Shown: one piece after another, positions 27,641-37,118 of the stretch
How the letters are laid out: each line of letters begins with the position of its first letter
Position numbering within the stretch: the stretch's first letter is position 1
From: CAJXTB01 sp047626195
GTDB lineage: Bacteria > Myxococcota_A > UBA796 > GCA-2862545
Reading direction: 5' to 3'
Assembly (NCBI GenBank): GCA_047626195.1
Contig: JBLHSN010000001.1
Span: 7,160 to 71,159 of the forward strand
Length of the DNA stretch: 64,000 nucleotides
Translations under genes and position numbers: made by a program
Notes under the pieces: model-generated
The model's input: the letters and a program-made list of their open reading frames with translations, nothing else
The model's database searches: none
Told to the model about the DNA's origin: nothing

Positions 27641-29137
27641 TTACTCGGGAGCAGGGGCCTCTTCTGCAGGCGCTTCCGCGTCCACTGGAGTGTCGTCGGG
27701 AGCCGGTGCAGGAGCGGCAGCGCCGCCGCCAGCTTCACATGCCGCGATAGCTGTGTCCCATCCTGGAGTGTAGCTCGAGAGCAGCATCTGGATGTCAGCG
27801 GCCATGCCCGCATCATTCGCGTCGACGACTAGCTGAGCTTGTTCCAGCATCATCGAGCCTTCCATCGCGACCATTTCGTCCAAGCATCCCATGTTCGCAT
27901 CGAACTTGGTCTGGTAGTCGGTGATGGTGCCGGCCATACCGGTCAACAGCTCTTCGTTACGACGTTGACGCGCTTCTTCTTCTTCGCGACGTTGACGTTC
28001 CAGACGTTCGATCTCCGCTTGGGCTGCTTTGGCTGCCTGAACAGATTCCATCTGTGCGTATACGGGATCGGTCGCCGGCAGGTCGCCACCATTCGCTGTG
28101 ATGTAGGCTTCTAGGTACTTGATGGCCTTGTTGAAGTTCTTGGTGTACTTCTCATGCAAGGTCGCAGCATTGTAGTAGGCCAGCGTGTATTGCGCGTCAG
28201 CCTTGATAATCTCGGCGTACAAACGGTCTGCAGCTTCCAGGTCGCCCAAGCCGCGCTTGGAAACGGCGAGCCCGAGCTTGGCGTCCAAGTTGCCGGGGTC
28301 AGCAAGGGTCGCGCGCTCGAAGCTGTCGTTTGCAAGCTGGTAGTCACCAGAATTTAGCGCGATAAAGCCAAGGTTGATGTTGGGCTCGAAGGCGCCAGGC
28401 GTCAGAGCCAAGGCTTCTTTGAACTTGGCGATGGCCGCCGCTTCTTCACCTTGGACAAGGTCTGCAACACCGAGGTTGTTGATCACGCCCGGGTCTTGGG
28501 TCTCCATCATCGACATGGCCTTCTGGCTCAGCAGCTCTGCCATTCCGAAGTCGCTATTTGCCTGGTACATGGCGGAGAGAGTACGGTAGACCTCTACATT
28601 AGCCGGGTCTGTTAGCAGAATACGGCTAGCTTCAGCGTGTGCGTCTTCGGTGCGCCCAGCCTTGCCCAGTGCTTCGATGTACGCGATGTGCGCGTCCATG
28701 CTGCCCGGGTTGGCTTCGAAGTTTGCTTGGTGTACGCCCAAGGCATCATCTGGGCGACCCAGTTCATTTAGCATACGGGTGTAGCTGAACACGCCACGCT
28801 CGTAGGTTCCGTCGGCTTCGTATGCCTTCTTGTAGTGTTCTAGAGCGACTTCATCGCGGCCGAGCTGCTCGGCAATCCAGCCGGCGTTGAAGGAAGCCTT
28901 GGGGCCTCCACCAAGTTGTTCGGCCTTGAGGAAGCGTTCGTACGCCGTGGCGTAGTCGATGACGCCGTCACGGTCGGGTGTCTGCAGAACAGACAAGCCA
29001 TTCTGGAAGTTGGCGACGGGGTCGTTGGCCTGCTCTTCGGTCAGTGCGAGGGCTCTCTTGCCACCACAGCCAGACACGGACAGGGACAGAGCAAGTGCGA
29101 GGGTGGACGCGGACGCGATGCGTAGAAATGCGTTCAT
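27641..29137 (-). CDS. TPR lipoprotein (GltE/NfsE-like)
   Basis: The 498-residue product has a lipoprotein signal (LALALSLSVSGCGG) and an array of TPR-like helices across residues about 30-350 (ASFNAGWIAEQLGRDEVALEHYKKAYE, DVEVYRTLSAMYQANSD, LGFIALNSGDYQLANDSFERA in shorter form). A charged coiled-coil segment (ERLERQRREEEEARQRR) and an Ala/Pro-rich tail follow. ATG 29137 follows the D-like gene by one base with GGAG before it. The family position and architecture fit GltE (AglT) and NfsE, outer-membrane-linked TPR lipoproteins of the Myxococcus trans-envelope machines. Confidence 0.7.
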   Translation of the reverse strand: MNAFLRIASASTLALALSLSVSGCGGKRALALTEEQANDPVANFQNGLSVLQTPDRDGVIDYATAYERFLKAEQLGGGPKASFNAGWIAEQLGRDEVALEHYKKAYEADGTYERGVFSYTRMLNELGRPDDALGVHQANFEANPGSMDAHIAYIEALGKAGRTEDAHAEASRILLTDPANVEVYRTLSAMYQANSDFGMAELLSQKAMSMMETQDPGVINNLGVADLVQGEEAAAIAKFKEALALTPGAFEPNINLGFIALNSGDYQLANDSFERATLADPGNLDAKLGLAVSKRGLGDLEAADRLYAEIIKADAQYTLAYYNAATLHEKYTKNFNKAIKYLEAYITANGGDLPATDPVYAQMESVQAAKAAQAEIERLERQRREEEEARQRRNEELLTGMAGTITDYQTKFDANMGCLDEMVAMEGSMMLEQAQLVVDANDAGMAADIQMLLSSYTPGWDTAIAACEAGGGAAAPAPAPDDTPVDAEAPAEEAPAPE

Positions 29138-29138
29138 C

Positions 29139-32100
29139 TTACAGCTCCGTTTCGAAGGTGAAGTTGCGGTCGGTCGACGTGGTCGCATTCGGCGTCAGTA
29201 GAGCCTCATCGAGTGCTGGATACTGCTCCGGGTCAAGCTCACCCAGGCGACGCACGGCGAGGGCCGTGTTGGCGTCGTACAAGGTCAGCTCGAAAGCCTT
29301 GCCAAGTGCGGCCGAGTAGGCTTGAGCGGCTTTGTCACGCTGCGGGTAGACTTGGTCTTCGATGCGCAGCTTGTAGATGTCTTCCTGCGACGGAGTCAAG
29401 TAGAAGGGGATGTCGCCGTTGGCCAGGGTGTCACCCATGTTCTCGTAGGCGCGACCCATCTGGACCAAGCTTGCCAGGCCGAACTTGCCGGAACCGGTCC
29501 CGACGATTTCAACGAACATGGCTTCGGTACGTACTAGACCTTCACCCTTTGCGGTGAGAGAGCCGGTCAGCGCACGGTCTTCGCGGCTCTGGTTGGTACA
29601 GTCACAGCCGGAAAGCTCGAGAGCCATGAAGGCTTCAAGCTTCGGCAGGGCCAGCTCGTACATCATCTCAGCTACGTAGTTTGTGTAGGCGCCGGGCTCT
29701 CCGCCGCCCTCGACAAACGTCTGGTACTCGGCAACCGTTTCTTCGTAGATGCGGTTGGCACGACGCTGGTCGTTCTGAGCTTCCAACATGCGGGCATGGG
29801 CCAAGCGAGCACGGGTGATTTGCTCACGTGTCGCGGTCTCTGGAGCGTCGTTGTAGAACTCGTAGTAGGAGCTTGCGGCATCCGACCAGTTCTCATTGGC
29901 GGCGTAGGTCTTGGCAATCGACAAGCGGGTCTCGTTCACGTCCGGGTGTTCCGGGAACGTAGCGATGAACTGCTGGAAGTTGGCAACACTCTGCTGTTCC
30001 TGGCCGAGGGCCTGACGGAATAGTGCCGCGCGGTAGATGGCGTTAGAAGCGCCGTCATCCAAGGTCGCGACGGCTTCGACGTCATCCGCTTCTACGAGGT
30101 CTTCGCGGCGGTCCGGGTACAGCGAGAACAAGACCTCGTAGTAGAAAGCGGCGCGGTCGAAGTTGGCCTGGTCTTCGTAGTCGAAGCCCAGGGATCCGAG
30201 CTGGTCGTAGTAGTACTTGGTGTTGTCGCCGAAGCGCGGGTCATCGATGAGGATGTGCCGCACGCGCATCACGTCGCCGGGCTGGTTGGCCTCACGGTAG
30301 TAGATGCTGGCGTTATTCAAGATACGGGCGTTCTCTTCGGAGTCCGGGAACTCTTCGGCGAACGCCAAGTAGGCGTCAGCTGCGGTCGCGTGGGCTTGCG
30401 ATGTCGTGAATTCGTCTTCGATGACCTTCAGCGATGCACGCTGGTAGATACCGTACACTTCGGTCTTGAAGGTGCGACTTCCGAGGTCCTCTTCGTCGTA
30501 GAAGAACTTCGCGTTCTCCTTGAGGGCCGTGTAGTTCTCGGTCAGCACGAAGCTGTCCAAGATGAGGTTGGCAGCCTGTTCGGCCTGACGCGTACCTGGG
30601 CTCATGCCGATGACGCCACGGAACTGACGGGCAGCTTCTTCGATGTGGAACTTGTTGTAGAGCAAGTAAGCCGACTTGTAGAGGATCTGCTGGATGTTGT
30701 TCGCACCCTCGTACAAGGTTGCGTACTTCTGGCAGCTGTCAACGAGGCGCTGTTCCCACTCGGTAAGCGGCTGCGGCTCGCGAACTTCCGTTGCGTTGGA
30801 AGCGCCGGCGTTGAGCCCGCCTTCACGCTTCACCATTTCTTCGGCAGCGAAGATGGCGGACTCGGCGCAGAACTCGGAGTGCTCACCTTCGGCATCCGTG
30901 TCGACGACGGCCATGTACTGGTCCCATGCTTCGTCGAACTTCTCAACCTTGTACAGCAGCTCGGCGTACTGGTAGTGGGCGACGTAGGCGTCTTCGCTCT
31001 GAGGGTAGTTCTCAAGGAACTTGTCGTAGCCCTGGTACGCAATATCGAACGCTTCGGATGCTTGTGAGCCCGACAGACGCCGGCCTTTGTCGTGGTAGAA
31101 CGACGCGATGCGTAGGAAGTTCGTACCGATTTTATCTTGGGCGTCTTGGACCTTGTCGGGGGAACCGAGGTTGGCCTGGGCCCATGAGCTTCCGCTGCCG
31201 TAGGTCGACAGCATGCGGTCGACTTCGGCGAGTTCAGCGTCCGCGTTGCCCATTTTGTGGTAGGCTTGGACGATTTCGTTCTGGTAACCGGGGTTGTCGG
31301 CCGAGTTCGGGCTTTCCGAGATCAGGCGGCGGTAGACAGAGACGGCGTCTTCCCACTTGCCTTGCTCGAAGTAGATGGCCGCGAGGCGCTTGAGCATCTT
31401 CTGGTACAGGTCGCGACGACCCAAGCCTTCGAAGTAGGCCAGGGCTTCGTCGATTTCACCAGCGTCAGCGAAGAAGCGGACCAAGTCGCGCAGGGATTCC
31501 TCTTCAAGCTGAAGAGGAGCGCCGCCAGCCGACTCACGCTGTGTTTGGCTGTAAGACACTACCTCCTTCATGGAGGTGATGGCTTCGCCGTATTCGCCAA
31601 CGTTGAAGTACGACCATGCGAGTTTGTACAGCGCGAAGCCGTACTTGTCGCAGTCGCGGTAGCCAGTGGCTTTCTTGTAGGCAATCAGCGCCTTGTAGGC
31701 GTTGTTGTTGTCGAAGTAGAACTCACCGATGTTGACGTAGGAGTCGCAGACGAAGTTGGACTCCGGGTATACGCGAACCAACCGGCTGAACTGCTCGACA
31801 CCGTCTTCTCGGCGACCCACATCCTGCAGCGACGATGCCATGAAGTACATGGCCTCATCAGCGCGGGTGTAGCGGGGATAGTTCTCGAGAATTTGCTCGT
31901 ACAAGCGGATGGAGTCATTCTGCCAGCGTTGGCTGCGGGTCAGGTCTGGCTGCATGTTCTCGAAGGCACAGCCATCGGTGTTGAAGCAGCGTTCCTGCTC
32001 CTGACCGAAGAGCTCCATCTCAGCGAAGAACACGTAGCGCCCTTCGTCGTAGTACAGTTCGGCGAGACGAAGCATCATCTCGGCCTTGCGGGTACCGGAC

Positions 32101-32321
32101 TGGTCACCACGAGACAGCAACTCACGCAAGAACGTGATGGATTCCTGGCGCTTTTGCTGAGCGGCTCGGGCGTAGGCGGACTGGGTGTCCATGGTCTCTG
32201 TGTCACGCGCGGTAAGAACGCGGCGACCTTCGTCATCATCTTGGGCCAAGGCCGAGTTTGATGCGGCGAGAGGTGCCATTAGGATGGCGAGGAGTCCGAG
32301 GTTTCGGGTCCACTTATTCAT
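29139..32321 (-). CDS. Large periplasmic TPR protein (GltD/NfsD, AgmU-like)
   Basis: The 1060-residue product has a signal peptide (LGLLAILMAPLAASNSALA-Q) and TPR-like repeats through almost its whole length (MMLRLAELYYDEGRY, ADEAMYFMASSLQDVGR, AEDAYVAHYQYAEL-type helices, ARLAHARMLEAQND). The closing segment has CDCTN and a long helical tail. Length and all-TPR make-up match GltD (AgmU) and NfsD, periplasmic scaffolds linking inner- and outer-membrane parts of the Glt and Nfs machines. It is followed after one base by the E-like gene and preceded by the C-like gene. Confidence 0.75.
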   Translation of the reverse strand: MNKWTRNLGLLAILMAPLAASNSALAQDDDEGRRVLTARDTETMDTQSAYARAAQQKRQESITFLRELLSRGDQSGTRKAEMMLRLAELYYDEGRYVFFAEMELFGQEQERCFNTDGCAFENMQPDLTRSQRWQNDSIRLYEQILENYPRYTRADEAMYFMASSLQDVGRREDGVEQFSRLVRVYPESNFVCDSYVNIGEFYFDNNNAYKALIAYKKATGYRDCDKYGFALYKLAWSYFNVGEYGEAITSMKEVVSYSQTQRESAGGAPLQLEEESLRDLVRFFADAGEIDEALAYFEGLGRRDLYQKMLKRLAAIYFEQGKWEDAVSVYRRLISESPNSADNPGYQNEIVQAYHKMGNADAELAEVDRMLSTYGSGSSWAQANLGSPDKVQDAQDKIGTNFLRIASFYHDKGRRLSGSQASEAFDIAYQGYDKFLENYPQSEDAYVAHYQYAELLYKVEKFDEAWDQYMAVVDTDAEGEHSEFCAESAIFAAEEMVKREGGLNAGASNATEVREPQPLTEWEQRLVDSCQKYATLYEGANNIQQILYKSAYLLYNKFHIEEAARQFRGVIGMSPGTRQAEQAANLILDSFVLTENYTALKENAKFFYDEEDLGSRTFKTEVYGIYQRASLKVIEDEFTTSQAHATAADAYLAFAEEFPDSEENARILNNASIYYREANQPGDVMRVRHILIDDPRFGDNTKYYYDQLGSLGFDYEDQANFDRAAFYYEVLFSLYPDRREDLVEADDVEAVATLDDGASNAIYRAALFRQALGQEQQSVANFQQFIATFPEHPDVNETRLSIAKTYAANENWSDAASSYYEFYNDAPETATREQITRARLAHARMLEAQNDQRRANRIYEETVAEYQTFVEGGGEPGAYTNYVAEMMYELALPKLEAFMALELSGCDCTNQSREDRALTGSLTAKGEGLVRTEAMFVEIVGTGSGKFGLASLVQMGRAYENMGDTLANGDIPFYLTPSQEDIYKLRIEDQVYPQRDKAAQAYSAALGKAFELTLYDANTALAVRRLGELDPEQYPALDEALLTPNATTSTDRNFTFETEL

Positions 32322-32369
32322 GGAGTCCCCCTAGGGCAGAGGTGAGGCGACAGGAAGGAAGGAACAATG

Positions 32370-34247
32370 CTAGTTGCAGGACGTGCTTTCGGTGTACCGG
32401 TAGTACCCGAGCTCGTCGTCCCAGAACTCGCCATTGAACGGCCAGTAGATGATGTCGCGGGACGTTGCAAAGTCGACGGTACGCTCTTCGAGGGACTCGA
32501 TGAGCGGGTTGGTCGCACGGTACTGGTAGTCGAGACGCTGGGCGTCGACAACTTCGAAGCGGACAATCTCGGACTGGCTGATGAGGTCCGTGATGTACTG
32601 GTACTGCTGGGTCATCTCGCGCAGCATGGCTAGGCCAGCCCGACGCTTGTACCGCTGACGGTCGCGTTCCATGACCTGCTTAATGGCAGAGCCTACGGTG
32701 TCGCGCCAGATGGCTTTTTGGGCGTCGATAGCGATTTCTTCTTCATCCATCATGTCCATGTGGCGGACGATTCCTGCAATGTCGCGATTGCGAAGCAGGT
32801 GAAGGAAGAAGGACTCGTTGAGCGAGGATGTCGTGCCGGCATCTTCGAAATAGTGCTCGAATGCTTGGTCGGCTAGGGCGCGGCCATCTTCTGTCGAGTA
32901 TTCGGCCAAGAAGGAGCGAAGTTCCATCTTCATTGGCTGGTAGTCGTCTTCAAAGTCCAACAGCAAGCGCTCCACTTCGTCGTACTCGCATAGCGAGAAG
33001 AAGGTCAGGCCCCGTAGAACCGTGGCTTCCGGAAGGAATTCCCGGTCGTCGTAGTAGGGGGTGCGCGTGGTGAGGAGCAGGCCCAACGTCAAGTTGAGGT
33101 CGTTCTGCATGAACGTGGCCCACGACCGCTCGAACAACGACTGCGGCCAGTAAAGGCTGCCACGGTCGACGAGAGAGTAGTAGTTGTCTGCGTTCTCGAA
33201 GCGTTCGAGACCGTAGTAGATGCGGGCGATGTTGACGAGAGCGAGGTCCTGGAGGTCCTTGAGCTCAAGCGCGGTACGCTCATCTGTGGCCGGAACTTCG
33301 GCTTGGTACACATCGCGGAAGGCTTTGACAGCACTCTTGAACTTGGAGCGCTCATTGTGAATGACGCCCTCGAAGTATTTGCTGCGCATGAACAGTTCGG
33401 AACGCGGCGACACTTGCTGGAAGAAGCGCAGTGCATCAGTCAGCTCGCCTTGTTCGTAAAGCTTGCGACCCATCAGGTAGGACAGGTGGTTCTTCGCTTG
33501 ACGAGGGAACTGTTCGGGCGGAATCAGCTCAACAAAGGAGAGCAGCTCGGCGTCGTTGCCATTGATCTGCGCAATGGAGACCAGCTTGGGCAGTGCGTAC
33601 TTGAAGTACGGATTGCGGGGGCCCTGGCGAACCACTTCCTTGAAGTAGTACTGAGCGCCGTGGTAGAGTTCAAGGTCGAAGAGCGCTTTCGCGAGATAGT
33701 ACGTGATCTTCGATTTGTGCTCTGGGTACGTGTCTGCCTGGAGAAGGTCAAACAAACCCTTGCTAGCCGTCAGGTACTTACGAGCTCTGTACATTTGAAC
33801 GAGTGTTTCGACTTCGCTCGGACCTTGCTCTTCGCCAAAGGCTTCGTCTTCCGGACCGTTATCGACAGTGTCGGCGAAGTCATCAGCTGGAAGGAAGAGG
33901 TCTTCGCCGAGGTCTTCCTCGCTCATGTCAGGGCCAGGGTCTGGGCGAGTCATCGCGCCACCACCAGCAGGTGGAGCTGCGGCAGTGCCGCCTTGCATGG
34001 CTTGGGCTGCGGCGAGGACAGGCCCCGGAGCTCCGCCTTCGACGAGACACAGGACCTGCTCGGAGGTGTAGCCACCACCAGCGGACTGCATGGCCTGAAT
34101 GATGACGCTGTCACCAATGCCATAGCCGACCATGGTCATGATTTCGTCGCAGGCAAGCTCAGCCTGTGCGGATGTGGCGACGCTGAGGCCAGCCAGCAGC
34201 GCGAGGCTACGCAGGGGGGAGAAAAAACGGTTCGTCTTCGCGCGCAT
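32370..34247 (-). CDS. Periplasmic TPR protein (GltC/NfsC position)
   Basis: The 625-residue product has a signal peptide (LALLAGLSVATSAQA-E), a small N-terminal domain with two Cys (LACDEIM, QVLCLVEGG), a Gly/Ala/acidic linker, and a TPR body (KITYYLAKALFDLELYHGAQ, LSYLMGRKLYEQGEL, LVNIARIYYGLERFENA), ending ESTSCN. ATG 34247 overlaps the stop of the upstream barrel gene as TAATG. Lying between the barrel pair and the D-like gene, it fits the C position of glt/nfs operons. Identity by position and TPR content only. Confidence 0.65.
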   Translation of the reverse strand: MRAKTNRFFSPLRSLALLAGLSVATSAQAELACDEIMTMVGYGIGDSVIIQAMQSAGGGYTSEQVLCLVEGGAPGPVLAAAQAMQGGTAAAPPAGGGAMTRPDPGPDMSEEDLGEDLFLPADDFADTVDNGPEDEAFGEEQGPSEVETLVQMYRARKYLTASKGLFDLLQADTYPEHKSKITYYLAKALFDLELYHGAQYYFKEVVRQGPRNPYFKYALPKLVSIAQINGNDAELLSFVELIPPEQFPRQAKNHLSYLMGRKLYEQGELTDALRFFQQVSPRSELFMRSKYFEGVIHNERSKFKSAVKAFRDVYQAEVPATDERTALELKDLQDLALVNIARIYYGLERFENADNYYSLVDRGSLYWPQSLFERSWATFMQNDLNLTLGLLLTTRTPYYDDREFLPEATVLRGLTFFSLCEYDEVERLLLDFEDDYQPMKMELRSFLAEYSTEDGRALADQAFEHYFEDAGTTSSLNESFFLHLLRNRDIAGIVRHMDMMDEEEIAIDAQKAIWRDTVGSAIKQVMERDRQRYKRRAGLAMLREMTQQYQYITDLISQSEIVRFEVVDAQRLDYQYRATNPLIESLEERTVDFATSRDIIYWPFNGEFWDDELGYYRYTESTSCN

Positions 34248-35089
34248 TACTGCATCCCGGGGAAGAAGAAGGCGACGCTGCCGAGCAGCAGGAAGTTGTT
34301 TTTCATCTCGAGATTCAATGACTTGACGGTCTCGATGTACACCATGGACCGACCTTCGATGCGGAACGCGATGTTCGGCGTCAGCAGGATCCGGAAGCCA
34401 CCACCAAAGTTTGTGGTCGGGTGGTACTGGTTCTGCGTGGCCACAGCGACGGGGTCGTCTTCGGCCTGAAGGGCCTCAAGGTCGTCCGAAGTGAACACGA
34501 TGCCGGTCCCGAAGGAGCCGAAGACATCGAAGTTCACGATGGTCTTGCCGAGAACGGCAACCTTTCCGTAGATGGGCGAGAACTGAAAGTTCACATTCGC
34601 GTAGAACAGAATCTTCGAGATGTCTGGCGACACCTGGTTCTCTTCAACCAGCTGACGCGTAATGGCCTTCCAGTCGCCCTTTCTAAAGTCGGGGCTGAAG
34701 GAGCCGATAAGCTCCACCGCAAAGACTTCGGTGAGGTGATGGGAGATACCAGCGCCGAGCAGGTAGCGATTGATGAATGGGTCGTTGGTGACGAAACCGA
34801 TGTGCGGTGCGGCTTCCCAGCGGCCAATCTTCAAGAAGCGCTTGCGGGGCAAGGCCTTGATGATGCGACGACGGGAACGCTGGTCTTCCGGCAGGACGAT
34901 TTCTTCGGAGGTCACTCCGATTCGGTCGTCCATGTCGCCAGATTCAAGCGCGCGGCGCTCTTCTGCGACGGTTTCTTCGCGCTCGGGACCACTACCAAAG
35001 AGGTCATCGTCCGATTGCGCGTGTGCAACGGGAACGCCGCCCAACAGGGGGGCAACGAGAAAAGCAACTGCAAACCAAAGGGTCTTCAT
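34247..35089 (-). CDS. Outer-membrane barrel protein (GltB/NfsB-like)
   Basis: The 280-residue product has a signal peptide (LWFAVAFLVAPLLGGVPVAHA-Q), an acidic N-terminal linker, then barrel strands (GRWEAAPHIGFVTNDPFINRYLLG, ISHHLTEVFAVELIGSFSP, VNFQFSPIYGKVAVL, FGSFGTGIVF, FRILLTPNIAFRIEGR) ending in FFFPGMQ. It shares these landmarks with the neighbour at 35107-35949: DPF/NPF, HxxE, YSPD/FSPD, PIYGK/PVYGK, and GLG/GGG. This is the outer-membrane barrel family found in the A/B pair of the Myxococcus Glt and Nfs systems. ATG 35089 is chosen for its signal peptide; ATG 35107 overlaps the upstream stop. Confidence 0.75.
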   Translation of the reverse strand: MKTLWFAVAFLVAPLLGGVPVAHAQSDDDLFGSGPEREETVAEERRALESGDMDDRIGVTSEEIVLPEDQRSRRRIIKALPRKRFLKIGRWEAAPHIGFVTNDPFINRYLLGAGISHHLTEVFAVELIGSFSPDFRKGDWKAITRQLVEENQVSPDISKILFYANVNFQFSPIYGKVAVLGKTIVNFDVFGSFGTGIVFTSDDLEALQAEDDPVAVATQNQYHPTTNFGGGFRILLTPNIAFRIEGRSMVYIETVKSLNLEMKNNFLLLGSVAFFFPGMQ

Positions 35090-35106
35090 GGGGGTGTCTC
35101 GCCTCA

Positions 35107-35949
35107 TTAGAAGTCGAACACGCGACGTTGCACGGTCGGGAAGAAGAACGAGACGCCGACGGAGGCGACGAACACGTTGTAGAGCCGCTGTTCGTTGACC
35201 GGAACTTCCGGGTCGTACTGCGGCTGGTTGTCGATGTAGAAGTTGAACCGGCCGTCGAGCTTGATGGCCATGAGGCGGTTGATGAAGAAGTTGGTGCCCA
35301 GTCCAATCGTCGGCGTGAGCTTGACCTCATTGCCGTTGTCCTGGAGCGCCACAAAGTCGTTGCCGACTCCTGCTTCGTCAAAGGTTGCGAAGTAGTCAAC
35401 TTTGCTGATCATCCCAAGTCCGGCGACGCCGTACAGGTCGAATGAGACCACCGTCTCGCCGAGCAGGTTGATCTTGCCGTAGACCGGCGCCCAAGAGCCT
35501 GCGAAGCTCGCGGCCAGCGTAACTTTGTCCAGCGGCTGCTGGAAGTTGCTGGAGTTCGGACCCGTGCGAGCAATCTGCACGAGGGCTTTGGTCAGACCCT
35601 TGAGGTCGCCTTCGCCGAGGTCGGGTGAGTAGTACACCTGACCGAGCGCGCTGAACTGCTCGTTGAAGTGGTAAGCGACCTGCAATCCACCGATGTAGCG
35701 AGTCGCGAACGGGTTGTTCGGGACATAGCCAGCGTACGGCGTGATCTCGAACCGTTCGGTCTTCGTAAAGAACCGATTGGTGAGAACCGGACGGTCTCGG
35801 CTGGGGTTGCGGAAAGTTTCCAGTGCGGCGACGCCTGGGCTCTCGTCTTCAGCTTGGGCGTATGCCATGCTGGGGACGGCCATCGATGCGGCTGCAAAGA
35901 GGGCGGTAGAGGCCAGGAACGCGCTGGCAGCGCGGCGGACCCGAGACAT
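35107..35949 (-). CDS. Outer-membrane barrel protein (GltA/NfsA-like)
   Basis: The 280-residue product from ATG 35949 (GGAG eight bases upstream) has a signal peptide (AFLASTALFAAASMAVPSMAYA-Q split by its hydrophobic core) and a barrel resembling the downstream gene product: FEITPYAGYVPNNPF, YHFNEQFSALGQVYYSPD, WAPVYGKINLLGE, GVAGLGM, PTIGLGTNFFINR, and a final FFFPTVQRRVFDF. It is first in the five-gene A-B-C-D-E unit. A free interval of 266 bases upstream should hold the promoter. Confidence 0.75.
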   Translation of the reverse strand: MSRVRRAASAFLASTALFAAASMAVPSMAYAQAEDESPGVAALETFRNPSRDRPVLTNRFFTKTERFEITPYAGYVPNNPFATRYIGGLQVAYHFNEQFSALGQVYYSPDLGEGDLKGLTKALVQIARTGPNSSNFQQPLDKVTLAASFAGSWAPVYGKINLLGETVVSFDLYGVAGLGMISKVDYFATFDEAGVGNDFVALQDNGNEVKLTPTIGLGTNFFINRLMAIKLDGRFNFYIDNQPQYDPEVPVNEQRLYNVFVASVGVSFFFPTVQRRVFDF

Positions 35950-36215
35950 GGGCTTCACTCCGGTGCGAGTGGGGGATGTGGAAGGTCCCTGTGCTGCTTT
36001 CGACAAGAATGTCAGAGTGCAACTTGGGAAAATCAAAGACATGAATAAATCCTAGTTCCCAGGGCAGATCGTAAGAACGGTCCCAACTAGCCGCGCGCCT
36101 CGGGGTGCGTCAAGTCAAGGGAAAGACACGAACGGGGTGACAACGATGATGTGCCGCCCAACGCTGTCCCTCTTGTGGGGAGAGGCCGGGGTCCTTCAAA
36201 AAAGGTGGAGGCCGT

Positions 36216-37118
36216 TTACGGGGCTGATCGGACACGCCACTGGCGTACAATCCACGACACCCCGCCGCGGCGGTCACGGACCACAGCGTACCAAAATCCG
36301 ACTTCCTCCTGCAGATCTGGAGCAGTCCAGTCGGACTGTGTGAAGGGGTAGAGCGTGGTGGCTTCCATGGCCGAGCCTTCGGTGGCGTACCAAGAGACGA
36401 AGGGTTCTTCGATTCTTTCTTCGAGAACGCCGTCCGGGTTGATGTACTCGTAGGTCTGGATCGTGGTGTCCGGAATGACAACTCCAAGCTCGTACGATTG
36501 TCCGGCGTCCACCTCTGCAGTGTCGTCAGGACCAATGAGGACACCGTCCACCGAAAACGATTCGATGATGGGGTTGTCATTGGGCGTGGGGGCCTCGCTG
36601 ACGATGATGCGTTTGTAGCCGGACTCGAAGGTCGCGAAATCGAACTCGGCATCCGGGTCTGCGCCGTCAGGTGGGAGAACGGTTGCCTGGACGGTGAACC
36701 CGAGCCCCTCGGCGCGGTCCTGGTCGTCCAGGCTGTCGAGTGCATCCTGTGGAGCGGTCCACTCAGGTGGGAAGGTAGGCTCAAACCCAATGACACCCGC
36801 GTCTGCGAGGTCTTCGGGTGTGGCGTCTTCCGACAGGATCGACAAGTCGATGGCACAGCCGAAGGGGGTGGTCTCTTCCGGGCTGCATGCCACCCACAAC
36901 GTTCCGCCAGCTTCACCTTCGGGATCTGCGAACAGCGCTGTAAACGTGGCATCTTCGCCGGGCTGAATCTCGGGCGGCTCGGCTTGGATGGCCAAAATGC
37001 GCAGCGATGGCGTCTTCCATGCCGGGGTCAGGTCGCGTGGGCGAGGGTACTTGTCTGCGTTGATGACGCAGGCGGGCAGGAGTAGGCATAGGCCTGCGAT
37101 GAGTGCTGTATTTTTCAT
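36216..37118 (-). CDS. Lipoprotein coupled to the TonB-dependent receptor
   Basis: The 300-residue product has a lipoprotein signal (LIAGLCLLLPACVIN). The body resembles Ig-like beta-sandwich domains: an ILAIQAEPPEIQPGEDATFT opening typical of Ig-fold surface modules, WVACSPEET, and two later strands with WYATEGSA and GFWYAVVRDRRGG. Its ATG overlaps the receptor stop in ATGA, so the two are translated together. It may be a surface lipoprotein partner that delivers substrate, or an exported product processed with the receptor. The family is not recognised. Confidence 0.65.
   Translation of the reverse strand: MKNTALIAGLCLLLPACVINADKYPRPRDLTPAWKTPSLRILAIQAEPPEIQPGEDATFTALFADPEGEAGGTLWVACSPEETTPFGCAIDLSILSEDATPEDLADAGVIGFEPTFPPEWTAPQDALDSLDDQDRAEGLGFTVQATVLPPDGADPDAEFDFATFESGYKRIIVSEAPTPNDNPIIESFSVDGVLIGPDDTAEVDAGQSYELGVVIPDTTIQTYEYINPDGVLEERIEEPFVSWYATEGSAMEATTLYPFTQSDWTAPDLQEEVGFWYAVVRDRRGGVSWIVRQWRVRSAP

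Noticed and set aside
30255..31067. Plus-strand ORF of 270 codons opposite the large TPR gene
   Set aside because: It is antisense to a strong coding frame with TPR pattern; no motif or ribosome site.
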